DNA from: Xanthobacteraceae bacterium
Lineage (GTDB): Bacteria > Pseudomonadota > Alphaproteobacteria > Rhizobiales > Xanthobacteraceae
NCBI GenBank assembly: GCA_030037645.1
Contig: JASHQI010000258.1
Location: forward strand, 1 to 43,690
Length of the DNA: 43,690 nt
Reading direction: 5' to 3'
Numbering within the stretch: position 1 is the stretch's first letter; every line of letters begins with the position of its first letter. This document shows, piece after piece, positions 1 through 7,732 of the stretch. The position numbers were made by a program, and so were the translations under genes. The notes under the pieces are model-generated. The model saw only the letters and a list, made by a program, of their open reading frames with translations, searched no databases and had not been told where the DNA came from.

Positions 1-203
1 GGGATGTCGATGGTGCGCTCGGCCGATACCTCCTGGAGGATCAGCGCCATCGGAAACAGCGGCTCGAGATCGCCGGGACCGACCGGCTGTTTGGTGCCCG
101 GATGCAACACCGGCGGCAGCGGCTTGGGCAGATCGGCCGCCAAATTGTACCAGGATTTCGGAATTTGCGTTTCGTCGAGGACGAATTTGATTTGATCGCT
201 CAC
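1..203 (-). CDS. trpB2: TrpB2-type tryptophan synthase beta chain (5' part only)
   Basis: Only the first 67 codons are in the window; the gene runs off the left edge. It reads from a GTG at 203. The N-terminus contains a PKSWYN motif, then a [14 protein letters not shown] stretch, and then [11 protein letters not shown] and ERTIDIP. This order is characteristic of the TrpB2 branch of PLP-dependent tryptophan synthase beta chains, which make tryptophan from indole and serine and often lack a neighbouring trpA. The lysine that binds PLP lies beyond the window. The GTG start is chosen because the TrpB2 N-terminus begins there. Nothing suggests that it is broken. It is read as chromosomal backbone outside the island. 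Confidence 0.8.
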   Translation of the reverse strand, partial: MSDQIKFVLDETQIPKSWYNLAADLPKPLPPVLHPGTKQPVGPGDLEPLFPMALILQEVSAERTIDI

Positions 204-311
204 GCCACTCTCCCACGCCATACCGCGATGGAGCCGAGCGTAGCGTGAAAAACCTCCCAGCGGAATCGGCAATCGAGGTCAAAATCCGGGCGTCGTTAAG
301 CTAAATGTTGA

Positions 312-419
312 CCTCATCCTGAGGTGCGAGCGCAGCGAGCCTCGAAGGATGCAGGCCGAGGCGCTGCGGCCTCGTCCTTCGAGGCTCGGCGCTGTCGCGC
401 CGAGCTCCTCAGGATGAGG
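312..419. repeat. Palindromic intergenic repeat (REP-like)
   Basis: The outer arms CCTCATCCTGAGG (312-324) and CCTCAGGATGAGG (407-419) are perfect reverse complements of 13 bp. Inner arms GCCTCGAAGGA and TCCTTCGAGGC also pair, so the whole block can fold into a long two-part hairpin. Sequences with the CCTCATCCTGAGG core are, from general knowledge, abundant intergenic repeats in Bradyrhizobium-like genomes. It lies between the starts/ends of trpB2 and the cupin gene. It could act as a transcript-end stabiliser or be a non-autonomous mobile repeat. No T-run supports a classical terminator. Confidence 0.85.
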
Positions 420-448
420 AGGTGAGTCAGCGATTAGCGTGCTTGGCT

Positions 449-1102
449 TCACACCTCGATCACGCGATCGAGGTAAAGCTTCCAGTTGCCGCGCGGCGGC
501 GTGCGGCCTGACAGCCACGTCCCCGTCACCTTGCCCTCCCACTCAACCGGCAGCACCATGCCGCGCAGAAATCTGGCAGCCATCTGGTGCGATCCCCACG
601 CGATCACCGTATCCGATCCGGTCTCCCACCAGGCGTCGCCGGGCATCAAGTCGCGATGGGACTCGGCGTCCTGCTGCACGTTGAACGAGCCCTCCAACAG
701 GCAGCGTATTCCCGGTCCCGGATGCTGGTGACGATCGGCGACGCGGCCGGCCGCGCTGATGATTTGATCCAGCCGGAACAACCAGCGTGTGCCCTCCGGC
801 ATGGCGAGGCTGGTCATGACCCGCGACATCCTCAAGCTCGATAGCACGCCCGCGCCGTCGTGCAGCAGCGGCGCGGCATTCGGCGACGCCAACTCCCATC
901 GCCAAAGCTCGCTCCACTCGCCAGCCGATTGCAGCGCCAGCGGACCGTCGCAATATATCGCCTGATCCGCGCTCATCGCTTGGCCATTGATCGCGGCGCG
1001 GCCGTGACGGACGTAAATGATGCGGCGCGCCGGAGTCAAAGCCCTGGAGGTCGCACCGTCGACGCCGATTTGATCGTGATAGAAGTTCAGACAGAATGGC
1101 AT
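449..1102 (-). CDS. Cupin-fold protein of unknown function
   Basis: A 217-residue protein. The C-terminal half carries a cupin-type metal-site pattern around HQHPGPGIRCLLEGSF (His125 and His127), followed about 30 residues later by a PGDAWWETG turn, as in the two conserved cupin motifs. The N-terminal half (HGRAAINGQAM, AIYCDGPLAL) may be a second, degenerate cupin repeat. There is no signal peptide. The start at 1102 lies 9 bp after the stop of a possible small membrane ORF (1112-1315), so the two could be coupled. Substrate and reaction cannot be inferred; sensing or binding a small acid or sugar is as likely as catalysis. Confidence 0.65.
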   Translation of the reverse strand: MPFCLNFYHDQIGVDGATSRALTPARRIIYVRHGRAAINGQAMSADQAIYCDGPLALQSAGEWSELWRWELASPNAAPLLHDGAGVLSSLRMSRVMTSLAMPEGTRWLFRLDQIISAAGRVADRHQHPGPGIRCLLEGSFNVQQDAESHRDLMPGDAWWETGSDTVIAWGSHQMAARFLRGMVLPVEWEGKVTGTWLSGRTPPRGNWKLYLDRVIEV

Positions 1103-1111
1103 GCGCGAACT

Positions 1112-1315
1112 CTACCCCGGTTTGAGCGCCGCTGCAGCATGATGATTTTTGATTGAGCGAGGGCGAGCTGCGCTTGCTTCACCTTTCCCCGGCGGGAAGA
1201 GGAAGTGCGCCAGCACCGCGGCACCAATTAAAAGCATCATGCTATAGAACGCGATGGCGTTGCGGACCGATTTCCCCGTAATTCGCCAGCGACAGCGGTC
1301 CAAGAAAGATGGCAT
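1112..1315 (-). CDS. Possible small single-pass membrane protein
   Basis: An open frame of about 67 codons ends 9 bp before the cupin gene on the same strand. It encodes one hydrophobic segment (AIAFYSMMLLIGAAVLAHFLF) followed by a basic, alanine-rich tail. The ATG at 1315 overlaps the start of the divergent gene at 1309. A shorter form using a TTG or other start inside is equally possible. The evidence is only the membrane segment and the tight spacing to the next gene. It may not be translated. Confidence 0.3.
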   Translation of the reverse strand: MPSFLDRCRWRITGKSVRNAIAFYSMMLLIGAAVLAHFLFPPGKGEASAARPRSIKNHHAAAALKPG

Positions 1316-2064
1316 CGATGGCAACCGATCCACGCGTAGCCGACCTGGTGCGAGGTGGTCAAATTCGGATCGCGCTGTTTTTGCCGCAGTACACCAAGGA
1401 CTCCGCGACCGGCGAACTGCGTGGATTGGGGATCGGATATCTCGGGATCGAACTGGCGCGCACGCTCGCGGCGCGCCTCGGGATAGCAGTTTGCCTGATG
1501 GAGCTTGCAACCCCGCCGCAGGCCCTGGACCGTATAAAAACCGGCGCCTGCGACATGGGGTTTTTGGGAATTGAGCCATCTCGGGCCGCTCAAGTCGACT
1601 TCACGCCGCCATTCGTGCAATTCGATTACACCTATCTGGTGCCGAAAGGCTCTCTCATCCTCGGCGTCGCCGACGCGGATCGGCCCGGGATTCGTATCGC
1701 GGTGGTCCGCAATCACGCGTCGACCTTGGCGCTCGGCCGCTTGGTCAAACACGCCGAATTGGTCGGCAGCGATCTACCGGATGCCGCCTTCGCATTGCTG
1801 CACGATGGAAAGGCGGAAGCCTTCGCGGCGCCGCGCGAGCAGCTTCTCGATTATGCCGCCAGGCTGCCCGGCTCACGGGTCTTGGCGGACCACTATGGCG
1901 TCAACAGTGTAAGTATCGCGGTGACCAAAGGGCGACCGGAATGGCTTGCCTTCATCAGCGAGTTCGTCGAGAACGCAAAAGCGTCCGGCTTGCTTGCGGA
2001 CCTTATTGACCGCGGCCATCTGCACGGTTTCCGTGTCGCACCACGCGTCGGCGCCGGATCTTAG
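1309..2064 (+). CDS. Solute-binding-protein-like protein without signal peptide
   Basis: A 251-residue protein resembling family 3 (polar amino acid type) solute-binding proteins. The pattern GYLGIELARTLAARLGIAVCLMEL, then GACDMGFLGIEPSRAAQVDFTPPFVQFDYTYLVPKGS, matches the ligand-domain core where a phase of hydrophobic strands is followed by a DFTPPF segment. There is no N-terminal signal peptide: the start MASMATDPRV is hydrophilic, and a run of purines (AAGAAAG) just upstream may serve as ribosome binding site. No permease or ATPase gene lies nearby. It may therefore be cytoplasmic, or may have lost its export signal. Its stop overlaps by 4 bp the stop of the convergent L,D-transpeptidase gene. 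Confidence 0.6.
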   Translation: MASMATDPRVADLVRGGQIRIALFLPQYTKDSATGELRGLGIGYLGIELARTLAARLGIAVCLMELATPPQALDRIKTGACDMGFLGIEPSRAAQVDFTPPFVQFDYTYLVPKGSLILGVADADRPGIRIAVVRNHASTLALGRLVKHAELVGSDLPDAAFALLHDGKAEAFAAPREQLLDYAARLPGSRVLADHYGVNSVSIAVTKGRPEWLAFISEFVENAKASGLLADLIDRGHLHGFRVAPRVGAGS

Positions 2065-3380
2065 AGCTTTGTGGTCGCCGGAATGGCCGGGGCGCCGAGG
2101 CCGTCGCGGTTATAGATGTCTTCGCGGAACTGAACGACGCCATCCGAAGCGGACCAGGCGGTGACGTAGACCCAATGCAACGGCACCGGTTTCACCAGCC
2201 GCTGGTTTATCTGCTCTCCCGATTTGATCGCGCGATCGATCTCGTTCAGCGTCCAGCCCTTGTTTTCGTCAAGCAGCCAAGCGACCAATTGGCGGACATT
2301 CTGCACGCGAACGCAGCCAGAGGAATCGAAGCGGAAATCTCCGCCGAACAGATTCTGTAATGGCGTGTCGTGCATATAAACGCCGTACGGACTGGGAAAA
2401 TTGATGCGGATATGGCCCAGCGAGTTGAAGTCGCCGGGATCCTGCCTGAACATGTAATTGGTCGCGTCGTTCGAGTACCAGTTGATCTGCGAGGGCTGCA
2501 GCTCATTGTGCCGCATATCGTAGATGCGAATATGATTCTTGGCGAGATAATCCGGCTGGTCCTGCATGATCGGAATCAAGTCCTTGCGCACGATCGACAC
2601 CGGTACGGTCCAGTACGGATTGAAATTGATCTCGACGATCTTGCTGTTGATATCGGGCGAGGCCCGATCGGGCTTGCCGACGACGGCGCGGTGGCGCGAC
2701 ACGGCGAGTTCGCTCTCGATCGCTTCAACGCGCGCCGCGGGGATGTTACAGACCACATAGCGCGGGCCAAGGTTGGTGGTCAGCGTCGCAAGCCGCGAGA
2801 TGTTGATCTTGAGCTGGTCGCGGCGGGTTGCCGCGGGCACGTTCATGGCATCCAGCGTCGGCTGGCGCAGGACGCCGTCGACCGTCAGACCATGGCGCGC
2901 CTGGAAGCGCCGCACCGCCTCCTCGACATAGGAATCGTAGGTATCGTTGCCGACCGCGTTCGGGTCGAGGTCGCCGGAAACGGCGAGCCTGGCGCGCAGA
3001 TTGACCACGCTGGGGTGACGATTGCCGAGCCGCAGCTCATCGACGTGCGGCACCACCGGCCAGCCACCGCGCGCGACGATGTCGTCATACGTTGCGATCG
3101 CCTTCTCCGTGATCTGCGCGGTCGAGGGCGACAGCATGGGAGCGGTCGGCTTCGGCATGCGGACGGTTCGGGACGCCTCGTCGAAGTCGTCCTCGAACTG
3201 ATCGTCCCGGCCGTCTTCCATCAGCTCTTGCAGAGCCGCATCGTCAGCCTTGACGCTGTGTGCAAAGGCCCCGGTCATCGCCGCCGCACCGGCAAGCTGC
3301 ACCAGAAACGTCCGTCGATCGAGGCCAATGCGGCCGCAGGCGCGTCGTTTGCCGAGGGGGCTTTTCTTGGGTTTTTTCAT
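2061..3380 (-). CDS. ldtP: L,D-transpeptidase (YkuD family) with peptidoglycan-binding domain
   Basis: A 439-residue exported enzyme that should crosslink peptidoglycan stems (3-3 links) or attach proteins to them. The start at 3380 is preceded by GAAGGTCAGCG, a good ribosome site. The N-terminus has a twin-arginine-like signal (DRRTFLVQLAGAAAMTGAFA, residues 21-40). Residues about 112-180 form a peptidoglycan-binding domain (AVRRFQARHGLTVDGVLRQPTLDAMN). The catalytic YkuD part has His337 in YMHDTP and Cys356 in SSGCVRV, the expected His/Cys pair. It lies directly downstream of an LdtR-type regulator, as in the ldtR-ldtP arrangement known from Liberibacter and Sinorhizobium. A terminator separates the two, so it probably has its own promoter in 3381-3575. 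Confidence 0.88.
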   Translation of the reverse strand: MKKPKKSPLGKRRACGRIGLDRRTFLVQLAGAAAMTGAFAHSVKADDAALQELMEDGRDDQFEDDFDEASRTVRMPKPTAPMLSPSTAQITEKAIATYDDIVARGGWPVVPHVDELRLGNRHPSVVNLRARLAVSGDLDPNAVGNDTYDSYVEEAVRRFQARHGLTVDGVLRQPTLDAMNVPAATRRDQLKINISRLATLTTNLGPRYVVCNIPAARVEAIESELAVSRHRAVVGKPDRASPDINSKIVEINFNPYWTVPVSIVRKDLIPIMQDQPDYLAKNHIRIYDMRHNELQPSQINWYSNDATNYMFRQDPGDFNSLGHIRINFPSPYGVYMHDTPLQNLFGGDFRFDSSGCVRVQNVRQLVAWLLDENKGWTLNEIDRAIKSGEQINQRLVKPVPLHWVYVTAWSASDGVVQFREDIYNRDGLGAPAIPATTKL

Positions 3381-3575
3381 CGCGCTGACCTTCGACGATT
3401 CGGCCTGTTCGGCAACGCAAAGTTCGCCAAAGGGCCCCGTTCGCGCCGCCCCGATTCGATGGCTAGGGCATGCGGCCGGCAAATTTATGGCCGTCCCCGC
3501 GGTCGATATTAGCGTAATCCGGCAAGCTGGCTACGGGTCTTGGCGAGCGATTATGCGCAAGCAAATTGCCGCACA

Positions 3576-3603
3576 TAAAAAGACCCCGGCATTCGCGCCG
3601 GGG
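3576..3603 (-). terminator. Rho-independent terminator after ldtR
   Basis: Read on the minus strand, CCCCGGC (arms at 3584-3590 and 3597-3603) forms a perfect 7 bp GC stem with a 6-base loop. It is followed by a T-rich tail (TCTTTTTAT). It sits about 50 bp after the ldtR stop codon. Confidence 0.8.
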
Positions 3604-3653
3604 TTGTCAGTCACGCCAGTACGACAGAAAGCCGGCGAACAAGGCCGTGCTTT

Positions 3654-4166
3654 TTACAGCCGGTAAAGAATCTGATCGGTCCAGAACCGCTCGAGCCGAT
3701 GCAGCGCCTTGTTGAGGACGCTGAATTCGTCGGCGTTGATGCCGCCCACCTGTTCAACGGTCCGGACATGCTTGTGGTAGAGCGCATCGACCACGTCACG
3801 CACGTCGCAGCCCTTCTCAGTGAGCTTGATGCGCACCGAGCGCCGATCGACCCGCGAGCGTTGGTGATCGAGGAAGCCCATCTCGACCAGCTTCTTGAGA
3901 TTGTAGGAGACATTGGAGCCGAGATAGTAGCCGCGCGTGCGCAGCTCGCCGGCGGTGAGCTCCTTGTCACCGATGTTGTAGAGCAGCAAAGCCTGCACGG
4001 AGTTGATGTCGGCGCGGCCGCGGCGATCGAATTCGTCCTTGATGACGTCGAGCAGACGCCGATGCAGACGCTCGACCAAGGTCAGCGCCTCCAGATAGTG
4101 CGGCCGGATATGGTCGAAGCGCGCCTCACGATCGGCGGGCTCGACCGTCTTGACGACGGCTTTCAT
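3654..4166 (-). CDS. ldtR: MarR-family regulator LdtR
   Basis: A 170-residue MarR-type winged-helix protein. The DNA-binding region spans about residues 55-118: a helix-turn-helix in TAGELRTRGYYLGSNVSYNLKKL, and a basic wing in DHQRSRVDRRSVRIKLTEKG. The YYLGSNVSYNLKKLVEMG segment is typical of the LdtR subgroup, which in alphaproteobacteria controls L,D-transpeptidase expression and osmotic stress tolerance. The downstream L,D-transpeptidase gene supports this. Its own promoter should lie in the AT-rich stretch 4170-4330. A terminator follows the gene. Confidence 0.85.
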   Translation of the reverse strand: MKAVVKTVEPADREARFDHIRPHYLEALTLVERLHRRLLDVIKDEFDRRGRADINSVQALLLYNIGDKELTAGELRTRGYYLGSNVSYNLKKLVEMGFLDHQRSRVDRRSVRIKLTEKGCDVRDVVDALYHKHVRTVEQVGGINADEFSVLNKALHRLERFWTDQILYRL

Positions 4167-4402
4167 ATTGACGCCTTTCCCAAGTTAATTTTGTTTGTCG
4201 TCGACGGGCCCTGTTTCCCGTCGTATGGCGCGACATTAGCGATCAGGGTCTAAGATCAGTTTAAATAACAGGCTAAAAATAGGGTTTATTCGACGCTGCG
4301 CGCAGTGGATTGAGACTAGATTTGCAGCGAAATTTTTGACCTTTTCTTCATTTTTCCAAACCGCCGCGGGGCTTGGCCGGCAAAGCGGCGGGCGGCCCTC
4401 AG

Positions 4403-4939
4403 CTAGGAGTTTAGCTGCACCACGTTCTTCGGTCGCGAAACAATTGCCGTCACGGCATCAAGCAGTTGCTGGTCAGTTACCGGCTTGGCCAAGGCGGGCG
4501 CTTGCTGGAATGAACGCGGCAAATTCTCACGCCCGTAACCGGTGATAAAGACAAACGGAATATTGCGCTTGGTCAGGGCGGCGGCAATTTCGTCGACGGA
4601 ACGACCGTGCAAATTGGCATCGAGCAGCGCGCCGTCGAAATCGCCGCTTTCAATGACTTGCAGCGCTTCGCGTTCGGTGCCGACCGGCGGAGCGACTTCC
4701 GCTCCGGCTTCCTCCAACCTGTCGGCAAGATCGAGCCCGATGAGCGGCTCGTCTTCGACCACCAGCAAGCGCAACCCGGCAAGCCTCGCCGGACGCTTGG
4801 CCGGGGCCGCTTGGACCGATTGTCTTGTCGCCGGCTTAACCAGCTCCGGTTGAAGCATGCCGCCAGTTGCATTGTTGGTTTCGAAATACGGCAGCGTGAG
4901 CGATATCTTCCAGGTCACTCCTTCCGGCCCGCACAGCAT
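4403..4939 (-). CDS. Response regulator receiver protein, probable 3' remnant of a hybrid histidine kinase
   Basis: The receiver domain covers about residues 55-175: acidic pair Glu62-Asp63, phospho-acceptor Asp107 (ALLDANL), Thr133 (FITGYG) and Lys152 (AKPV). There is no output domain. The first 50 residues are not receiver-like; GPEGVTWKISLTLPYF resembles the last strand of a kinase ATPase domain. The frame stays open upstream of this ATG to 5020, adding residues such as RIERDIGATWFGAGG, until a stop at 5021-5023, just before the integrase gene. The simplest reading is a hybrid kinase cut by island insertion, leaving a gene that may still make a free receiver from the ATG at 4939. A genuine stand-alone receiver with a short leader remains possible. 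Confidence 0.7.
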   Translation of the reverse strand: MLCGPEGVTWKISLTLPYFETNNATGGMLQPELVKPATRQSVQAAPAKRPARLAGLRLLVVEDEPLIGLDLADRLEEAGAEVAPPVGTEREALQVIESGDFDGALLDANLHGRSVDEIAAALTKRNIPFVFITGYGRENLPRSFQQAPALAKPVTDQQLLDAVTAIVSRPKNVVQLNS

Positions 4940-5055
4940 TTGGGCTTTTCCGCCCGCTCCGAACCATGTCGCGCCTATGTCGCGTTCGATCCGTTGAATT
5001 TGGGCTGAGTAATGGCGACATTATACTTAGGTTCACGACGGGAATTCCAAGCATC

Positions 5056-6243
5056 ATGTCAGTCCGCAAGCGCAGATGGACAACCGCCGAAGGCGAGGTA
5101 AAGGAAGCCTGGATCGTCGATTACGTCGATCAAGACGGCGATCGCCACATCGAAACATTCAGGCGCAAGAAAGAAGCCGATGCGTGGGCCGATCAGGTCG
5201 GCGTCGATGTTCGCGCCGGCACACACACTGCCGCGTCAAGGTCGGCCACTGTGGCGGAAGCGGCAGAAGCCTGGATCAACAAAGCCAAAGACGTGAACAA
5301 GCGCGAGCGCTCGACCGTTAACCAATACGAGCAGCACGCCAAGCATATCATCGTCCGTCTCGGAGCCAACACCAAGCTTTCGACGTTGACGCGAACGCGG
5401 ATGGAAAAATTCGCCGATGACCTGCTCACCACCATGTCGCGACCGCTGGCGAAGAAAGTCCTGGTCAGCGTCAAGTCCATGGTCCGCAATGCGGTGCGTC
5501 TCGGCAAGGTGTCGTCGAATGCTGCGGCCGATGTGAAGTTCGACCGCGATATGGAGCGCGGCGAGAAGCAGCTTGAAGTCGGTGTCGATATCCCGACGCC
5601 CGCCGAAATCAAGCACATCCTGGATGCTGTCTCCGGTCGGCTGCGTCCGTTGCTGATCACTGCCACTTTCACCGGCCTGCGGGCTTCCGAATTGCGGGGG
5701 TTGCCTTGGAAAGACGTGGACCTCAAGCACGCCAAGCTGCATGTGCGTCAGCGCGCGGATCGTTACAAAGAGATCGGTTCGGTCAAATCAAAAGGGAGCA
5801 AGCGCACGCTCCCACTGGGGCCGATGGTGGTCAACACGCTACGCGAATGGAAGCTCGCCTGCCCGCGCAGTGATCTTGGCTTGGTGTTCCCGACCGAGAG
5901 CGGCCAAATCCAACACCACAAAAATATCGTTGGGGCATTGCAGTCGGTGGTGATCGCGGCGGGCTTGACGGTGCCGGTGATCAAAGACGGCAAGCCGGTC
6001 ATGGACGACGGCAAGCCAGTGGTGGAAGCCAAATATACCGGCTTGCACGCGCTGCGGCACTTCTACGCTTCGTTGTGCATCAACCGCAAAGCCGACGGCG
6101 GGCTTGAACTGCCACCGAAGAACGTGCAGGCGCGGATGGGCCACGCCAAGATTGCGATCACCATGGACACCTACGGGCATCTCTTTCCGGGCGGGGACGA
6201 CGGCGCCGAATTGGCGAAGGCGGAGCGAGCGCTGTTGGCGTGA
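5056..6243 (+). CDS. int: Tyrosine recombinase / phage-type integrase
   Basis: A 395-residue integrase. The N-terminal part (MSVRKRRWTTAEGEVKEAW, then a DYVDQDGDRHIETFRRKKEA stretch) fits an arm-type DNA-binding domain. A SAM-like core-binding domain follows at about residues 65-160. The catalytic domain has Arg209 (TGLRASEL), His331-x-x-Arg334 (HALRH), His363 (MGHAKI) and the nucleophile Tyr373 (DTYGHL), so all key residues are present. The ATG at 5056 is preferred to in-frame starts from 4966 because family similarity begins here. It abuts the truncated kinase/receiver gene and marks the left edge of the proposed island. No tRNA gene lies next to it. Confidence 0.9.
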   Translation: MSVRKRRWTTAEGEVKEAWIVDYVDQDGDRHIETFRRKKEADAWADQVGVDVRAGTHTAASRSATVAEAAEAWINKAKDVNKRERSTVNQYEQHAKHIIVRLGANTKLSTLTRTRMEKFADDLLTTMSRPLAKKVLVSVKSMVRNAVRLGKVSSNAAADVKFDRDMERGEKQLEVGVDIPTPAEIKHILDAVSGRLRPLLITATFTGLRASELRGLPWKDVDLKHAKLHVRQRADRYKEIGSVKSKGSKRTLPLGPMVVNTLREWKLACPRSDLGLVFPTESGQIQHHKNIVGALQSVVIAAGLTVPVIKDGKPVMDDGKPVVEAKYTGLHALRHFYASLCINRKADGGLELPPKNVQARMGHAKIAITMDTYGHLFPGGDDGAELAKAERALLA

Positions 6244-6790
6244 AGCCCCTCCCCTGGGCTTGTTAATGGCCCTAGGAACGCCGTCTGTGAGAGTTTGAAT
6301 GATCCGGCTATCCGAACAAGCGGCTCGAACCGGGGACACGCGGCGCTGCTGACGCTCAGGACGCTTGCCGAGGTGTGCAAGGTGATGCGTCATCTGCCGG
6401 AAGCCTATCGCTACATCGGGGCTATCATCGCAGCGTGCCGTTATTGGCGCGAGCAGGCTTGACGGAAAACAACAAAGCAAGGAGCTGCTTACGAAAATTC
6501 GCATTCGAGCGGTTGGAGCTGGGATGAATATCCGAACGCTGCTCTTCGTAGTCGCGACCGGCCAGAGGAGATCGCCGCAGGGCGTACTTAGCGCCGGCCA
6601 AGGATGCGCCAGTTTCGCGGGCGATTGAAGCCATGGGCGACATCATTGCCAAGCCGCTCCTCGGAGGATTGGACCGCCAATACGTCCGGATCCGATTTCC
6701 GATAAGGACAGCGGCTCGCGTCCAGAGACTTCCGATGATAACTGAGATAACTGTGAGCGCCGGGCGCATGCCTGCTGCCAAGCGCCTGCC
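6244..6790. other. Stretch without a convincing gene
   Basis: No complete gene is visible between the integrase and the membrane-protein gene. A short plus-strand reading from about 6376 to a stop at 6460-6462 (VCKVMRHLPEAYR and onward) looks coding in composition but has no clear start and may be a fragment. On the minus strand, frames around 6425-6650 contain a peptide-like run (IARETGASLAGAKYALRRSP) but again no supported start. Base composition is mixed and lower in GC than the neighbouring operons. It is read as degenerate island DNA. Confidence 0.4.
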
Positions 6791-7447
6791 TCACGACCGT
6801 AGGCGAAAGGAGATGAGACGAGGTTGCAGCCCAAGTTGGCATCGTCTCCAATTCAAATAAATAACAACACCCATATTCACGATCGCTATCACCGCTGGAT
6901 ACAGATATGTTTCGAGACGCAGCACACTCATCGCGTAGAACGTCGGCCAGAACTTAACCGAATTCAAGAAATAGCCTGTCGCAATTTCATCATCAGGACG
7001 CATTTTCGCGTTGCGCACGATGGGAATGTACAAAATTAGATCTCCCAGCGTCGCCCAAATCGTCGATGCCAACGGCCCGAAAGACAGATTTCTCGACGAG
7101 GCATATAGCACGCCACATCCAAGTCCCAGCACCAGAGCAAACCAGTCCCACGCGTCGAAATCCGCCAGATGCCAGCGCCCCTTCCTTTGACTCACCCCGG
7201 CAACGACGAAACATGCAATAAATGTGAATCCCATAACCCAGCTTCCCGCGCCCGCACCTTTTTGCCACTGCACGAAAAATCCGACAGCGGTGAGCCCACC
7301 GAAACCGAGCCAACCAAGTGGGTGAGGCCGCGCCTTGCCAGCCAGAGTTTTTATTATCATCACTGTGTAAGCGGCAATCGTGAAAGCCACGCCAACGATC
7401 GCCCAGAATAGTTGAAAAGCGTTCGGTTCAAACGAAGGCACGCACAT
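6791..7447 (-). CDS. Multi-pass membrane protein of unknown function (PQ-loop-like layout)
   Basis: About 218 residues with seven likely membrane segments. They fall in two similar halves separated by a polar linker (SQRKGRWHLADFDAWD): a first set from QLFWAIVGVAFTIAAYTVMI, a second set from WFALVLGLGCGVLYASS. The repeat of three helices, with prolines near the ends of helices (ARPHPLGWLGFGG; LILYIPIVRNA), recalls PQ-loop/SWEET transporters, but I cannot assign it firmly. GGAGG lies 2 bases before the ATG at 7447 and 8 bases before an in-frame GTG at 7441, so the GTG may be the true start. Codon usage and AT content differ from the catabolic operons, which suggests separate acquisition. Confidence 0.65.
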   Translation of the reverse strand: MCVPSFEPNAFQLFWAIVGVAFTIAAYTVMIIKTLAGKARPHPLGWLGFGGLTAVGFFVQWQKGAGAGSWVMGFTFIACFVVAGVSQRKGRWHLADFDAWDWFALVLGLGCGVLYASSRNLSFGPLASTIWATLGDLILYIPIVRNAKMRPDDEIATGYFLNSVKFWPTFYAMSVLRLETYLYPAVIAIVNMGVVIYLNWRRCQLGLQPRLISFRLRS

Positions 7448-7659
7448 TACCTCCGGGACTTCAGCCGCCGACTCTTCAGGGACACTTCGTGCCTGAATCC
7501 CACAGGGCGGGATGCCGACAATCTCTTTTCTTTCCACAATGTTATGAACTGCCGCTTATAATAAATGAAAAGATCTTCGTGCTTCGGGTTCTCCGGGCTC
7601 AATCGCACGATCGGCCGATCTTCGTAGGTGCCAATCCTCGCTATTGCGAGAGGTTTATC

Positions 7660-7725
7660 GTTCGGCGTGCAAATCGATCGGGGTCAAATTTGGAAGCCGC
7701 CTGACAATCATGACACCGCGTCGGA
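7660..7725. mobile_element. Possible insertion-sequence end remnant
   Basis: The sequence around 7678-7712 reads on the minus strand as TTGTCAGGCGGCTTCC followed by AAATTTGACCCCGATC. This resembles the terminal sequences of IS21-type elements, which carry runs like TCAAAATTTGACCCC. No transposase gene is present. It lies between the membrane protein and the decarboxylase-like gene and may be a scar. Support is weak. Confidence 0.2.
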
Positions 7726-7732
7726 ATGCGCG

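Noticed and set aside
2370-3512. Long plus-strand open frame opposite the L,D-transpeptidase gene
   Set aside because: The minus strand encodes a clear YkuD enzyme with signal, domains and catalytic residues; the opposite frame is an arginine- and histidine-rich shadow typical of high-GC DNA.
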